A DNA stretch of 5,342 nt from an uncultured Cyanobium sp. (lineage in GTDB: Bacteria > Cyanobacteriota > Cyanobacteriia > PCC-6307 > Cyanobiaceae). The stretch is taken from positions 1-5,342 of the forward strand of contig CALFOF010000212.1 in the NCBI GenBank assembly GCA_937919075.1, read 5' to 3'. The notes under the pieces are model-generated. The model did no database searches. It saw only the letters and a program-made list of their open reading frames with translations, and was not told the origin of the DNA. The position numbers and the translations under genes were made by a program. Shown here one piece after another: positions 1-5,342 of this stretch; the stretch's first letter is position 1; each line of letters starts with the position of its first letter.

Positions 1-394
1 GCGCATGGCTGGTGCCATCGACGCTGACCCGGCCGCTGGCCATCGCCTCCAGCACGGCGCTCTGGGTGCGCGGGCTGGCGCGGTTGATCTCATCGGCCAG
101 GAGCACCTGACTGAACAGGGGGCCGGGCTGGAAACTGAAGCTGCCACTGCCCGCTTCGAGCACACCAATGCCCGTGAGATCGGCGGGGAGCAGGTCGCTG
201 GTGAAGTGCACCCTTTTGAAATCTAGCCCGAAACAGCGGGCGAGGGCTTCGGCGAGGGTGGTTTTGCCCATGCCGGGCAGATCCTCGATCAGCAGGTGGC
301 CGCGGGCCAGCAGGCAGGCCACCGCCAGGCTGATCTGCTGCTCCTTGCCCAGCAGCACCTTGCTGACATGCTCGATGACCCGTTGCGGCGACAC
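1..394 (-). CDS. MoxR-family AAA+ ATPase, N-terminal part (gene runs off the left edge)
   Basis: The first 131 residues of a MoxR-type AAA+ ATPase are visible; the C-terminal part lies beyond base 1. The reading frame gives a Walker A motif (DLPGMGKTT, residues 38-46), the MoxR-typical stretch FTSDLLPADLTGIGV (about 64-78), and a Walker B with the following MoxR signature (VLLADEINRASPRTQSAVLE, 97-116). MoxR proteins are known as ATP-driven chaperone-like factors for assembling or activating partner proteins, often encoded beside DUF58/von Willebrand A-domain genes; any such partner would lie outside this window. The start is a GTG at 394-392 (MSPQRVIEH...): an in-frame TAA sits at 421-419 and I see no ATG, GTG or TTG between the two except this GTG. 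No strong Shine-Dalgarno precedes it. The gene is divergent from the CobD-like gene. The family call is certain; the specific role is unknown. Confidence 0.93.
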   Translation of the reverse strand, partial: MSPQRVIEHVSKVLLGKEQQISLAVACLLARGHLLIEDLPGMGKTTLAEALARCFGLDFKRVHFTSDLLPADLTGIGVLEAGSGSFSFQPGPLFSQVLLADEINRASPRTQSAVLEAMASGRVSVDGTSHA

Positions 395-459
395 AGACTG
401 GATCGGCCGGCCAAACCGTTATCACATTAAAGGATGGTGAGTTTGATGGCGGGGGGGCG
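395..459. promoter_or_regulatory. divergent intergenic region between moxR-like and cobD-like genes
   Basis: This 65-base spacer must hold the start signals of two divergent genes. An A/T-rich island at about 412-433 (around GTTATCACATTAAAGG) stands out from the GC-rich surroundings and is the likeliest place for one or two -10 elements: CATTAA/TATCAC reading right, TAATGT/GATAAC reading left. I could not pair either with a convincing -35 at proper spacing, so promoter placement is inference only. Confidence 0.3.
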
Positions 460-463
460 ATGA
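429..463 (+). promoter_or_regulatory. ribosome-binding site, short leader frame and ATGA overlap before the cobD-like start
   Basis: AAAGGATGGTGAG (429-441) resembles a Shine-Dalgarno with one inserted base. It lies 5 bases before an ATG at 446, not before the cobD-like ATG at 460. The 446 frame reads MAGGR and stops at TGA 461-463, overlapping the 460 start as ATGA; a longer version begins at ATG 434 (MVSLMAGGR). Between lies a run of seven G (451-457). As written, this suits translational coupling, with ribosomes ending the leader and restarting at 460. One extra G would place ATG 446 in frame with the downstream gene. The layout is read directly; its function is inferred. Confidence 0.45.
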
Positions 464-1605
464 CCAGCACACCGGGCGGCCCGGCGCTCGACCTCCGGCA
501 CGGCGGCAACCTGGCCGCCAGCGCGCGCCGCCTTGGCTGCCAGCCCCATCAGCTGCTCGATGCCAGCGCTTCCCTGGTCCCGTTCGGTCCCCCTGCCTCC
601 CTGCGACGAGCGCTGCGTCGCTGCCTGGCGGGCGGGAACGCCGGCACAGCCCTGCGCGACTATCCCGACCGCAGCTACAGCCAGCTGCGGTCGGCGATTG
701 CCAGCCACCACGGCATCGACCCGGCGGCGGTGCTGCCCGGCAATGGGGCCGCTGAACTGTTCACCTGGGCGGCCCGGGACGCGGCGGCGGCGGGTGCCAG
801 CCTGCTGCCGGAGCCCGGCTTCGCCGATTACCAGCGCGCCCTGGTCTGCTGGGACGGGGCCATCGAGCCGTTGCCACTGCCGTTGCCAGCACCGCCGGCC
901 GGCCCAGGCCGCCCTGGCCTGCCGCCGCTCTGGGCCTGCCCGCTCCCCTTCCCCGCCCCGGCCGGTTCCGGCGCGGCGCTGTGGATCACCAATCCCCACA
1001 ACCCCTCGGGCCAGCTGTGGGACCGCCGCTCCCTTGAGCTGCTGCTGGACCGCTTCGCGCTGGTGATCGTGGATGAGGCGTTTCTGCCGCTGGTGCCCGA
1101 TGGGGAGCGCCACTCGTTGGTGCCCCTGGTGGCACACCACCCCCAGCTGATCGTGATCCGCAGCCTCACCAAACTGATGGCGATCGCCGGGCTGCGGCTC
1201 GGCTATGCGGTGGCGGCTCCGGCGCGGCTGCAGCGCTGGCAGGGGTGGCGGGATCCCTGGCCGGTGAATGGATTGGCTGCTGCCGTCGGCCCGCTGGTGA
1301 TCGCCGATCGGCGCTGGCAGCACCGCGTGCAGCGCTGGGTGGCGCGGGAGGGCCCCTGGTTCCACGGCCAGCTGGATCGCCTGCCGGGGCTGAGCCCGCA
1401 GGCCGCGGCGGCCAACTTTCTGCTGCTGCGCGGCGATCGGTCTTTGCTGGAGCTGCGCGAGCGGCTGGAGAGCCGCCACCGCATCCTGCTGCGTGACTGC
1501 CGTTCGTTCGCAGGGCTGGGGGAGTGCTGGCTGCGCATCGGCCTGCAGGACCGCCGCGGCAACCGCCGCATCCTCAGGGCGCTGCGTCGTGAGTGGCCGG
1601 GATGA
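460..1605 (+). CDS. cobD: CobD-like PLP-dependent enzyme (probable threonine-phosphate decarboxylase; fold type I aminotransferase)
   Basis: A 381-residue protein of the HisC/CobD branch of class I/II aminotransferases. CobD decarboxylates L-threonine O-3-phosphate to (R)-1-amino-2-propanol phosphate, the linker in cobamides; many unicellular cyanobacteria make pseudocobalamin. HGGN at 14-17 is typical of CobD N-termini and close to the chosen start. PLP-fold landmarks follow in order: PGNGAAEL (93-100), NPHNPSG (178-184), VDEAF (204-208), SLTK with the presumed Schiff-base Lys238, GLRLGY (244-249), and WLRIGL with the carboxylate-binding Arg359. Oddity: the stretch usually reading close to SANINPLGPP in CobD is [10 protein letters not shown] here (36-45), so two Asn positions are changed. 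A run of Pro/Ala/Gly (138-169) looks like a lineage-specific low-complexity insert. HisC-like aminotransferase activity is the main alternative. The 3' end overlaps murG on the other strand by 32 bases. Confidence 0.8.
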   Translation: MTSTPGGPALDLRHGGNLAASARRLGCQPHQLLDASASLVPFGPPASLRRALRRCLAGGNAGTALRDYPDRSYSQLRSAIASHHGIDPAAVLPGNGAAELFTWAARDAAAAGASLLPEPGFADYQRALVCWDGAIEPLPLPLPAPPAGPGRPGLPPLWACPLPFPAPAGSGAALWITNPHNPSGQLWDRRSLELLLDRFALVIVDEAFLPLVPDGERHSLVPLVAHHPQLIVIRSLTKLMAIAGLRLGYAVAAPARLQRWQGWRDPWPVNGLAAAVGPLVIADRRWQHRVQRWVAREGPWFHGQLDRLPGLSPQAAAANFLLLRGDRSLLELRERLESRHRILLRDCRSFAGLGECWLRIGLQDRRGNRRILRALRREWPG

Positions 1606-2671
1606 GTGCCTCAAGCAGCAGGGCCAGTTGCCGATCGGCATCACGCACCGCCAGGCGCTCCATGCCGCCGCGCAGCTCCAGCAGCGGATCGGCAGCCGCG
1701 GCGCTGCCCCGCAGCCTGGGCCCGATCAGCCGCCACAGCGTCCGGCCCAGGGCCGGATGTTCCGCCGCGTGCTGGTGCACGATCACCGCCGCTCCGCTGG
1801 CGGCGGCGGCGGCGGCGTTGGCCTCCTGGTGCTGGTCGGCGGCCTGTGGGTAGGGAACGAGCACGGCGGGTGTGCCGCAGACCGCCAGCTCACTGAGGCT
1901 GCCGGCCCCGGCCCGGCTGATCGCCAGATCGGTATGTAGCAGCAGCCCGGGCAGTTCATCGCTGAAGGCGCGCTCCACCAGGGCCGGATGCTGCAGGCCG
2001 CCCACCTCCGGGTCGTTGCTGCCGGTGAGATGCACCACGCGACAACCGGCGCTCAGCAAGGCCGGCAGCAGTGGCCGCACCATGCGGTTCAACCCCAGCG
2101 CCCCCTGGCTGCCGCCCATCACCAGCAGCAGCGGCCCCTCCCCCGCCGGCACCCAGGCCGGCAGCGGCGCGGGCTGGAGAAAGGCGCGGCGCACGGGGGT
2201 GCCGGTGAGCAGCGGCGTGCTGCCGGGCAGGCGCGCTGCCGCTGCTGGCAGGCCGATCGCCACCCGGCTGCACCAGCGGCCCAGCAGCCGCGTGACCCGT
2301 CCGGGCACGGCGTTGGATTCGTGCAGCACCACCGGAATGCCGCACCAGCGGGCGGCCAGGATGGCTGGGGCGGCGATGTAGCCGCCGGTGCTGAACACCA
2401 CCTGGATCCGCTCGCGGCGGATCAACCGCCGCACCTGGCGGCTGGCGGCGATCAAGCGCAGCAGCTGCCAGAGCTTGCGTAGCCCCTTGCCCTGCAGCCC
2501 ACCGGCGCGCACGGTGTGCAGGGGGTAGCGGCGCGGCACCAGCTCGGTCTCCAGCCGGTCGGGCACCCCCAGCCAGCTCACGGTCCAGGTGGCCGGCAGG
2601 GCCTCGGCCACAGCCAGGGCAGGAAACAGGTGGCCACCGGTGCCGCTGGCGGCGATCAACAAGTGGGTCAT
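1574..2671 (-). CDS. murG: MurG, undecaprenyl-diphospho-muramoyl-pentapeptide beta-N-acetylglucosaminyltransferase
   Basis: This enzyme transfers GlcNAc from UDP-GlcNAc to lipid I to form lipid II, at the cytoplasmic face of the inner membrane in peptidoglycan synthesis. It has 365 residues, the usual size for the family (E. coli MurG is about 355). The GT-B fold landmarks are all present: the N-terminal glycine loop [12 protein letters not shown] (9-20), the second glycine loop [10 protein letters not shown] (94-103), [14 protein letters not shown] (117-130), the third G-loop [11 protein letters not shown] (185-195), and the UDP-GlcNAc-binding region [10 protein letters not shown] (253-262) followed by [14 protein letters not shown] (273-286). 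The start ATG (2671-2669) gives the canonical short lead into the first glycine loop and has GGAAGG (2680-2675) three bases upstream, a good if close Shine-Dalgarno. The gene is alone on its strand here, converging on the cobD-like gene and diverging from the exported-protein gene. No key motif is missing. Confidence 0.97.
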   Translation of the reverse strand: MTHLLIAASGTGGHLFPALAVAEALPATWTVSWLGVPDRLETELVPRRYPLHTVRAGGLQGKGLRKLWQLLRLIAASRQVRRLIRRERIQVVFSTGGYIAAPAILAARWCGIPVVLHESNAVPGRVTRLLGRWCSRVAIGLPAAAARLPGSTPLLTGTPVRRAFLQPAPLPAWVPAGEGPLLLVMGGSQGALGLNRMVRPLLPALLSAGCRVVHLTGSNDPEVGGLQHPALVERAFSDELPGLLLHTDLAISRAGAGSLSELAVCGTPAVLVPYPQAADQHQEANAAAAAASGAAVIVHQHAAEHPALGRTLWRLIGPRLRGSAAAADPLLELRGGMERLAVRDADRQLALLLEALIPATHDAAP

Positions 2672-2725
2672 CAGCCTTCCCGGGCGCGCCTAACTTAAAA
2701 GCACCCCGACGGCCGCCAAACGCCC
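2672..2725 (-). promoter_or_regulatory. murG upstream region with candidate core promoter
   Basis: On the minus strand an A/T-rich stretch TTTTAAGTTA (2700-2691) interrupts GC-rich sequence about 20 bases before the murG start codon. TAAGTT inside it could be a -10 element, with TTGGCG (about 2719-2714) upstream at 16 bases spacing as a weak -35. Both matches are partial (3 of 6 and 4 of 6 to the sigma-70 consensus). The same A/T patch could serve the divergent gene, as CTTAAAAG reads on the plus strand. Low-confidence inference. Confidence 0.3.
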
Positions 2726-2845
2726 ATGTCGTTGCACCGCCTGTCGCAGGGCTGTCTGTCGCAGGGCTGTCTGTCGCAGAGCTGTCTGTCGCGGAATCGC
2801 CTGTCGTTCACTTGCCAGTCGCTCACCGGCCTGCCGATGCGCACC
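2726..2845 (+). repeat. 15-base tandem repeat array, three near-perfect and about five degenerate units
   Basis: The core unit is CTGTCGCAGGGCTGT. Units at 2741-2755 and 2756-2770 are identical; 2771-2785 differs by one base. Units at 2786 and 2801 keep only CTGTCG at the head. Units at 2726 (ATGTCG), 2816 (CAGTCG) and 2831 (CTGCCG) keep the position with one or two changes, so the 15-base register runs for eight units. Because 15 is a multiple of three, every frame shows a five-residue period: LSQGC-type on the plus strand, and RQTAL or CDRQP on the minus strand. There are no unique spacers of CRISPR size and no bounding insertion sequence. It lies between the murG start and the likely start of the exported-protein gene, so it is either 5' leader or an N-terminal extension. 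Confidence 0.85.
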
Positions 2846-3610
2846 CGTCTGTCGATTCCGCGTCCGTTCCGGCCACGCTTGGTGCTGACGGCACTGGTGC
2901 TCGCGGCCGCCTGCTGGGCGCCGGCGGCGCTGGCGGCGGTTCCCAGCCCCGACCTGCTCCGCAACCTGGAGACGGCTCTCAACAGCGGCTCCTCCGACAG
3001 TCTGGCTGCCCTGCTCAAGCCCGGCGGCGGCCTCGATCCTGCCGATGTCGAAGCCCGTTACCGCAGCCTGCGCACGCGCTTTCCCGATGCCCGCTGGCAG
3101 ATCAGCCCAGGGGAGAACCTCAAAGACGGCCGCAGCACCGTGCGCATCAGCGTCAGCGGCAGCAGCCAGGTGGGCGCCTTCCTCTACCGCCTGCAGGCGG
3201 AGCAGCTGCTGGCCCTCAACACGCGTGACGGACGGCTTGATGGTCAGGAGCTGATTGCCGAGAGCGCCACCCTGCGCAGCGGCAGCACCGACCTGCCGGT
3301 CAGCGTGCTGATTCCTGATGCGGTGCTCACCGGTCAGCGGTACGACGTGGACGTGGTGTTCGACAACCCGCTCGACGGGGCGGTGGCTGCCGGCGGCATC
3401 GCCGCCGTGACCGAGGCACAGATCCGCGCCTTCAAGAGCCCCGACCTTGAACTTGCGGCGCTCGGTGGTGGTGGGGTGTTCAAGGTGGTGCAGGCGCCCC
3501 AGCAGCCCGGCAGCCAGACCTGGGCTGTGCTGCTGGTGCATCCCGATGGCATCGTCAGCACCACCAAGCGGGTGCGGGTGGTGGGCGATCGGGCCGCACT
3601 CAAGCCCTGA
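2837..3610 (+). CDS. exported protein of unknown function with N-terminal signal peptide
   Basis: I do not recognise a named family. From the ATG at 2837 the protein has 257 residues. It begins with a classic Sec signal: basic n-region MRTRLSIPRPFRPR (1-14), hydrophobic core LVLTALVLAAACW (15-27) and a likely cleavage after ALA (31-33), giving mature AVPSPDLL. The mature part opens with a helical stretch (about 37-85, LLRNLETALNSGSSDSLAALL) followed by beta-rich sequence (RWQISPGENL, STVRISVSG), loosely like an NTF2-like or small secreted alpha/beta fold. The second half (about 153-250) looks all-beta, with LPVSVLIPDAVLTGQRYDVDVVF and a closing WAVLLVHPDG. An ATG at 2726 would extend the protein by 37 residues made of LSQGC-type repeats. 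That would put the hydrophobic core more than 50 residues in, so I prefer 2837. Neither start has a clear Shine-Dalgarno. Probably periplasmic or surface-exposed; role unknown. Confidence 0.72.
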   Translation: MRTRLSIPRPFRPRLVLTALVLAAACWAPAALAAVPSPDLLRNLETALNSGSSDSLAALLKPGGGLDPADVEARYRSLRTRFPDARWQISPGENLKDGRSTVRISVSGSSQVGAFLYRLQAEQLLALNTRDGRLDGQELIAESATLRSGSTDLPVSVLIPDAVLTGQRYDVDVVFDNPLDGAVAAGGIAAVTEAQIRAFKSPDLELAALGGGGVFKVVQAPQQPGSQTWAVLLVHPDGIVSTTKRVRVVGDRAALKP

Positions 3611-3712
3611 GCGCTTTCGCCGGACACATCTGGTCATTTCCGGCGGCCGTTCAGTTTGCGTTGAGTCGGAGATCAGCGGCAGCATGGAGAGGTTCAACCT
3701 GAAACCTCGTTT
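3611..3712 (+). other. intergenic spacer with a weak hairpin
   Basis: Between the two exported-protein genes, CGCCGGA (3618-3624) can pair with TCCGGCG (3639-3645) around a 14-base loop. No T-run follows, so it is not a convincing intrinsic terminator. GGAGAGG (3686-3692) is purine-rich but 20 bases before the next ATG, too far to be its ribosome-binding site. I see no reliable promoter; the next gene could be read through from the upstream gene. Confidence 0.3.
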
Positions 3713-4153
3713 ATGTCCTCCACCCGTCTGCAACGTCTCTTGCTGCCCCCTGTCGCCGCCACCCTGGCGGTGATCATGCATCTGGCCGCCGGTCAGGCCC
3801 AGACCGTGCCAGCTTCCGGCGCCCGACCAGGCGATGCTCCGGGCGCCGGTCGCAAGGCCCGGCTCGAGTCGGTCGAGAAACTCACCCCCAGCCAGAAGCA
3901 GGAACTGTTCAGTTTCCGCCGCAACCAGTCGCTGAAAACCCACGCCGAGCAGATCTCCATCCTGCAGAGCGGCGAGCGTTGTGTCGCCGCAGCCTCCAAT
4001 CTGGAGTCCCTCCAGAGCTGCCGCCAGAAATCAATGGAAAGCCGCAGCGCCCTGATGAACAAGAACCGTGACCAGGTCCGCGCCTTCAACCAGAGGCTCG
4101 GCCTCCCCGTTCCTCAGCCCAAAGCAGACGGCAAAGGGCCTCGCCGCAGCTAG
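3713..4153 (+). CDS. small exported protein, helical, with an LTPSQ motif and two cysteines
   Basis: A 146-residue protein of unknown function. The N-terminus is a probable Sec signal: MSSTRLQR, then a hydrophobic segment (LLLPPVAATLAVIMHLAAG, about 9-27), with likely cleavage near AGQAQ (26-30). After a Pro/Gly/Ala linker (31-47) the mature part (48-130) is charged and predicted helical by eye, with two cysteines 13 residues apart (Cys90, Cys103) that could form a disulfide in the periplasm. LTPSQKQEL (57-65) resembles the LTxxQ motif of Spy/CpxP-type periplasmic helical proteins, but a single copy is weak evidence. The tail (131-146) is basic and Pro/Gly-rich. The start has no clear Shine-Dalgarno, and no other start codon gives a signal peptide. 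It follows another exported protein on the same strand by 102 bases and converges with the methyltransferase gene. Confidence 0.72.
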   Translation: MSSTRLQRLLLPPVAATLAVIMHLAAGQAQTVPASGARPGDAPGAGRKARLESVEKLTPSQKQELFSFRRNQSLKTHAEQISILQSGERCVAAASNLESLQSCRQKSMESRSALMNKNRDQVRAFNQRLGLPVPQPKADGKGPRRS

Positions 4154-4278
4154 AGGGATCAGCACGTTCAGGTTCTGAATCCGAGCGCCGGGCGGGCCGG
4201 ATCATCGCTTCAGTTTTGTCTGTTCGGGGCTGAGGCCTGATCGGTTCAGTTCTTTGGCTTGGTGGCCTGGAGAACCAG
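4154..4278. other. convergent intergenic spacer
   Basis: This 125-base region lies between two converging genes and should hold transcription ends for both. I find only short structures: TTCAG (4167-4171) with CTGAA (4175-4179) around a three-base loop, and CTGA/TCAG at 4237-4249 followed by TTCTTT. TTCAG followed by GTTCT, TTTT or TTCT recurs at 4167, 4209 and 4245, giving a loose direct repeat of unknown meaning. There is no strong GC hairpin with a T-run on either strand and no convincing coding frame. Confidence 0.3.
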
Positions 4279-5127
4279 TTAGTGGCCGGTGAACCAGCGG
4301 GTCGGCAGCCGCTCCAGCCCTTCCCAGAGCTGGAGGCTGGCCACAGCCGCCTGCTGGCACCAGCGGGGCAGCGGGGTGATCAGGCCGCACATCGCCACCG
4401 CCAGCACCCGCGGCGCGTGGCTGACCGGCGTGAGCTCCTTCACCTCCAGGCCCGCCGCTTCCACGGCACAGCGCAGCTGGCTGGGCCCCAGCATCGTTCC
4501 CACGTGGTAGCGCACCAAGCCCAGCCGCCGCAGCACCCCCTGCAGCACCCCGTTGCGCAGCAGGATCAAGGAGTGGGCGCCGTTGTCGAGCGTGACCAGC
4601 AGCCGGCCCCCGGGCTCCAGCACCCGGGTGCACTCCGCCAGTGAACGGTCGATCCCGGTAGCGCTGGCGAAGTGATCCAGGGTGGAGCCGGAGAACACCA
4701 TCGCGAAGCTGGCAGAGCTGAACGGCAGCCGGCGCACTTCGGCCACGCGGGCCTCCAGGCCCGGGCAGCGCTGCCGGGCTTCGGCCACCACCGCGGCGGA
4801 GAGGTCGATGCTGCTCACCCGGAGCCCCCGGGAGAGCAGCCAGGGCACCAGGGCCCCTTCGCCTACTTCATCGAAGGGATCGGTCTTGAGCAGGGCGCTT
4901 CCGGCCGGCAGCAGTGGCCAGGCAGCGAGCAGGCTGATCTGCTGGTCGCGGCTTTGCCGGCGCCAGAGGCGCTGAGGACGCTGGCGGATCCAACGCTTGC
5001 CGATGCCGTCCCAGTAGGGCGCCTCCTCTGCGCTCTCGTCGCTCTCACCCCTTTTCGTGCGGCCACTGGCGTCGCTTGCGAGCGCAGAAGGGCAGCCGCC
5101 GGCGAACGCCTCGATGGCTTCGGCCAT
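4279..5127 (-). CDS. class I SAM-dependent methyltransferase (Methyltransf_11-like), substrate unknown
   Basis: A 282-residue protein starting at ATG 5127-5125 (MAEAIEAFAGG). The frame is open further to 5223, but that would run about 70 bases into pgk on the same strand, so the inner start is preferred; GGAAG lies 12 bases upstream, slightly far. After a variable acidic N-terminus comes PYWDGIGKRW (37-46). The Rossmann part has a non-canonical motif I, LLKTDPFDEVGEGALVPW (79-96), where most relatives have a D-x-G-x-G-x-G loop. Then come the ribose-binding acidic end of strand 2 (SSIDLS, 105-110), the LPFSSASFAMVFSGSTLDHF segment (134-153) typical of Methyltransf_11, and the post-motif RVLEPGGRLLVTLDN (168-182). 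The C-terminal third (195-282) probably shapes the substrate site and ends in a Trp-rich helical region. No residue names the substrate. It is 25 bases downstream of pgk and likely cotranscribed. Confidence 0.85.
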   Translation of the reverse strand: MAEAIEAFAGGCPSALASDASGRTKRGESDESAEEAPYWDGIGKRWIRQRPQRLWRRQSRDQQISLLAAWPLLPAGSALLKTDPFDEVGEGALVPWLLSRGLRVSSIDLSAAVVAEARQRCPGLEARVAEVRRLPFSSASFAMVFSGSTLDHFASATGIDRSLAECTRVLEPGGRLLVTLDNGAHSLILLRNGVLQGVLRRLGLVRYHVGTMLGPSQLRCAVEAAGLEVKELTPVSHAPRVLAVAMCGLITPLPRWCQQAAVASLQLWEGLERLPTRWFTGH

Positions 5128-5152
5128 GCCGTAATGGCGCTTCCGGTGGCGA

Positions 5153-5342
5153 TCAGGCCTCGTCGAGGGCGGCGACGCCAGGCAGCACCTTGCCTTCCAG
5201 CAGCTCCAGGCTGGCGCCGCCACCGGTGGAGATGTGGCTCATGCGCTCGGCCACGCCCACCTTCTCGACAGCCGCCACCGAATCACCGCCGCCGATGATC
5301 GTGCAGCAGCCCTTGCCGCTCAGGTCGGCCAGGGTGTGGGCA
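5153..5342 (-). CDS. pgk: phosphoglycerate kinase, C-terminal 62 residues (gene runs off the right edge)
   Basis: Reading left from base 5341, the frame gives the C-terminal end of phosphoglycerate kinase, which interconverts 1,3-bisphosphoglycerate + ADP and 3-phosphoglycerate + ATP in glycolysis and, in reverse, in the Calvin cycle. The diagnostic [13 protein letters not shown] (nucleotide-binding side) is followed by [16 protein letters not shown] and the typical ending [10 protein letters not shown] before TGA at 5155-5153. The first two thirds of the protein lie outside the window. The stretch before IIGGGD reads SGKGCCT, with two adjacent cysteines where many PGKs have small residues such as Ala and Thr. 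The methyltransferase gene starts 25 bases after the stop on the same strand, with no visible terminator between, suggesting an operon. Confidence 0.97.
   Translation of the reverse strand, partial: AHTLADLSGKGCCTIIGGGDSVAAVEKVGVAERMSHISTGGGASLELLEGKVLPGVAALDEA

Noticed and set aside
90..509. Minus-strand open frame of 139 codons at the moxR-like gene
   Set aside because: It is out of frame with the Walker A/B-bearing frame and lacks any motif.
1180..1187. HIP1 palindrome GCGATCGC as a significant repeat
   Set aside because: It is a single copy inside coding sequence, so it says little beyond fitting a cyanobacterial genome.
427..1644. Long minus-strand open frame of 405 codons opposite the cobD-like gene
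   Set aside because: Its Gln/Arg/Ala-rich product has no recognisable motif, while the plus strand encodes a full PLP enzyme. GC-rich codon bias creates such antisense frames.
2741..2830. Possible CRISPR array
   Set aside because: The units are 15 bases and directly abutting, without spacers, and no cas genes are present.
3618..3645. Hairpin as an intrinsic terminator
   Set aside because: A seven-base stem with a 14-base loop and no following T-run does not meet the usual pattern.
2690..3943. Minus-strand open frame of 417 codons opposite the exported-protein gene
   Set aside because: The product is low-complexity, spans two plus-strand genes with signal peptides and ends in the RQTAL-type image of the 15-base repeat. 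Treated as a shadow.
4202..4633. Minus-strand open frame of 143 codons within the methyltransferase gene
   Set aside because: It is a Gly/Ala/Pro-rich alternative frame of the methyltransferase, with no motif.
4672..5298. Plus-strand open frame of 208 codons opposite the methyltransferase and pgk
   Set aside because: It covers two genes with clear family motifs on the other strand and shows no recognisable domain.

Overview
The window is GC-rich and reads as chromosome from a unicellular marine or freshwater cyanobacterium of the Synechococcus/Cyanobium type. This rests on the mix of genes (a MoxR-type AAA ATPase, a CobD-like PLP enzyme, murG and pgk), the small secreted proteins and the tight packing. 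From memory, and not checked here, pgk, murG and a CobD-like aminotransferase lie close together in Prochlorococcus/marine Synechococcus genomes. One GCGATCGC palindrome (HIP1 core) is present at 1180-1187, so HIP1 is not abundant here. Nothing in the window looks mobile: there is no transposase, integrase, phage gene, CRISPR array, tRNA or rRNA.

Layout, left to right. A moxR-like ATPase gene runs off the left edge on the minus strand; its GTG start at 394 is nearly forced by an in-frame stop just upstream. A 65-base divergent spacer separates it from a plus-strand CobD-like PLP-enzyme gene (460-1605). That start is preceded by a short leader frame and a run of seven G. Its 3' end overlaps, tail to tail by 32 bases, the 3' end of murG (minus, 1574-2671). 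A 165-base divergent region follows. It carries a 15-base tandem repeat array and leads into a gene for an exported protein of unknown function (plus, most likely start 2837, end 3610), then a second small exported protein (plus, 3713-4153). After a 125-base spacer come two minus-strand genes read towards it: a SAM-dependent methyltransferase (4279-5127) and the 3' end of pgk (5153 to the right edge). These two are 25 bases apart and probably cotranscribed.

Functionally these are mostly housekeeping genes: glycolysis/Calvin cycle (pgk), peptidoglycan precursor synthesis (murG), probable cobamide linker synthesis (CobD-like) and a MoxR chaperone-type ATPase. Two unrecognised exported proteins sit next to murG. 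I see no evidence for a new defence or mobile system. The points most worth a second look are the 15-base repeat array before or within the start of the exported protein gene, the G7/ATGA arrangement at the cobD-like start, the divergent substrate-side motif of the CobD-like protein, and the non-canonical SAM-binding motif of the methyltransferase next to pgk.
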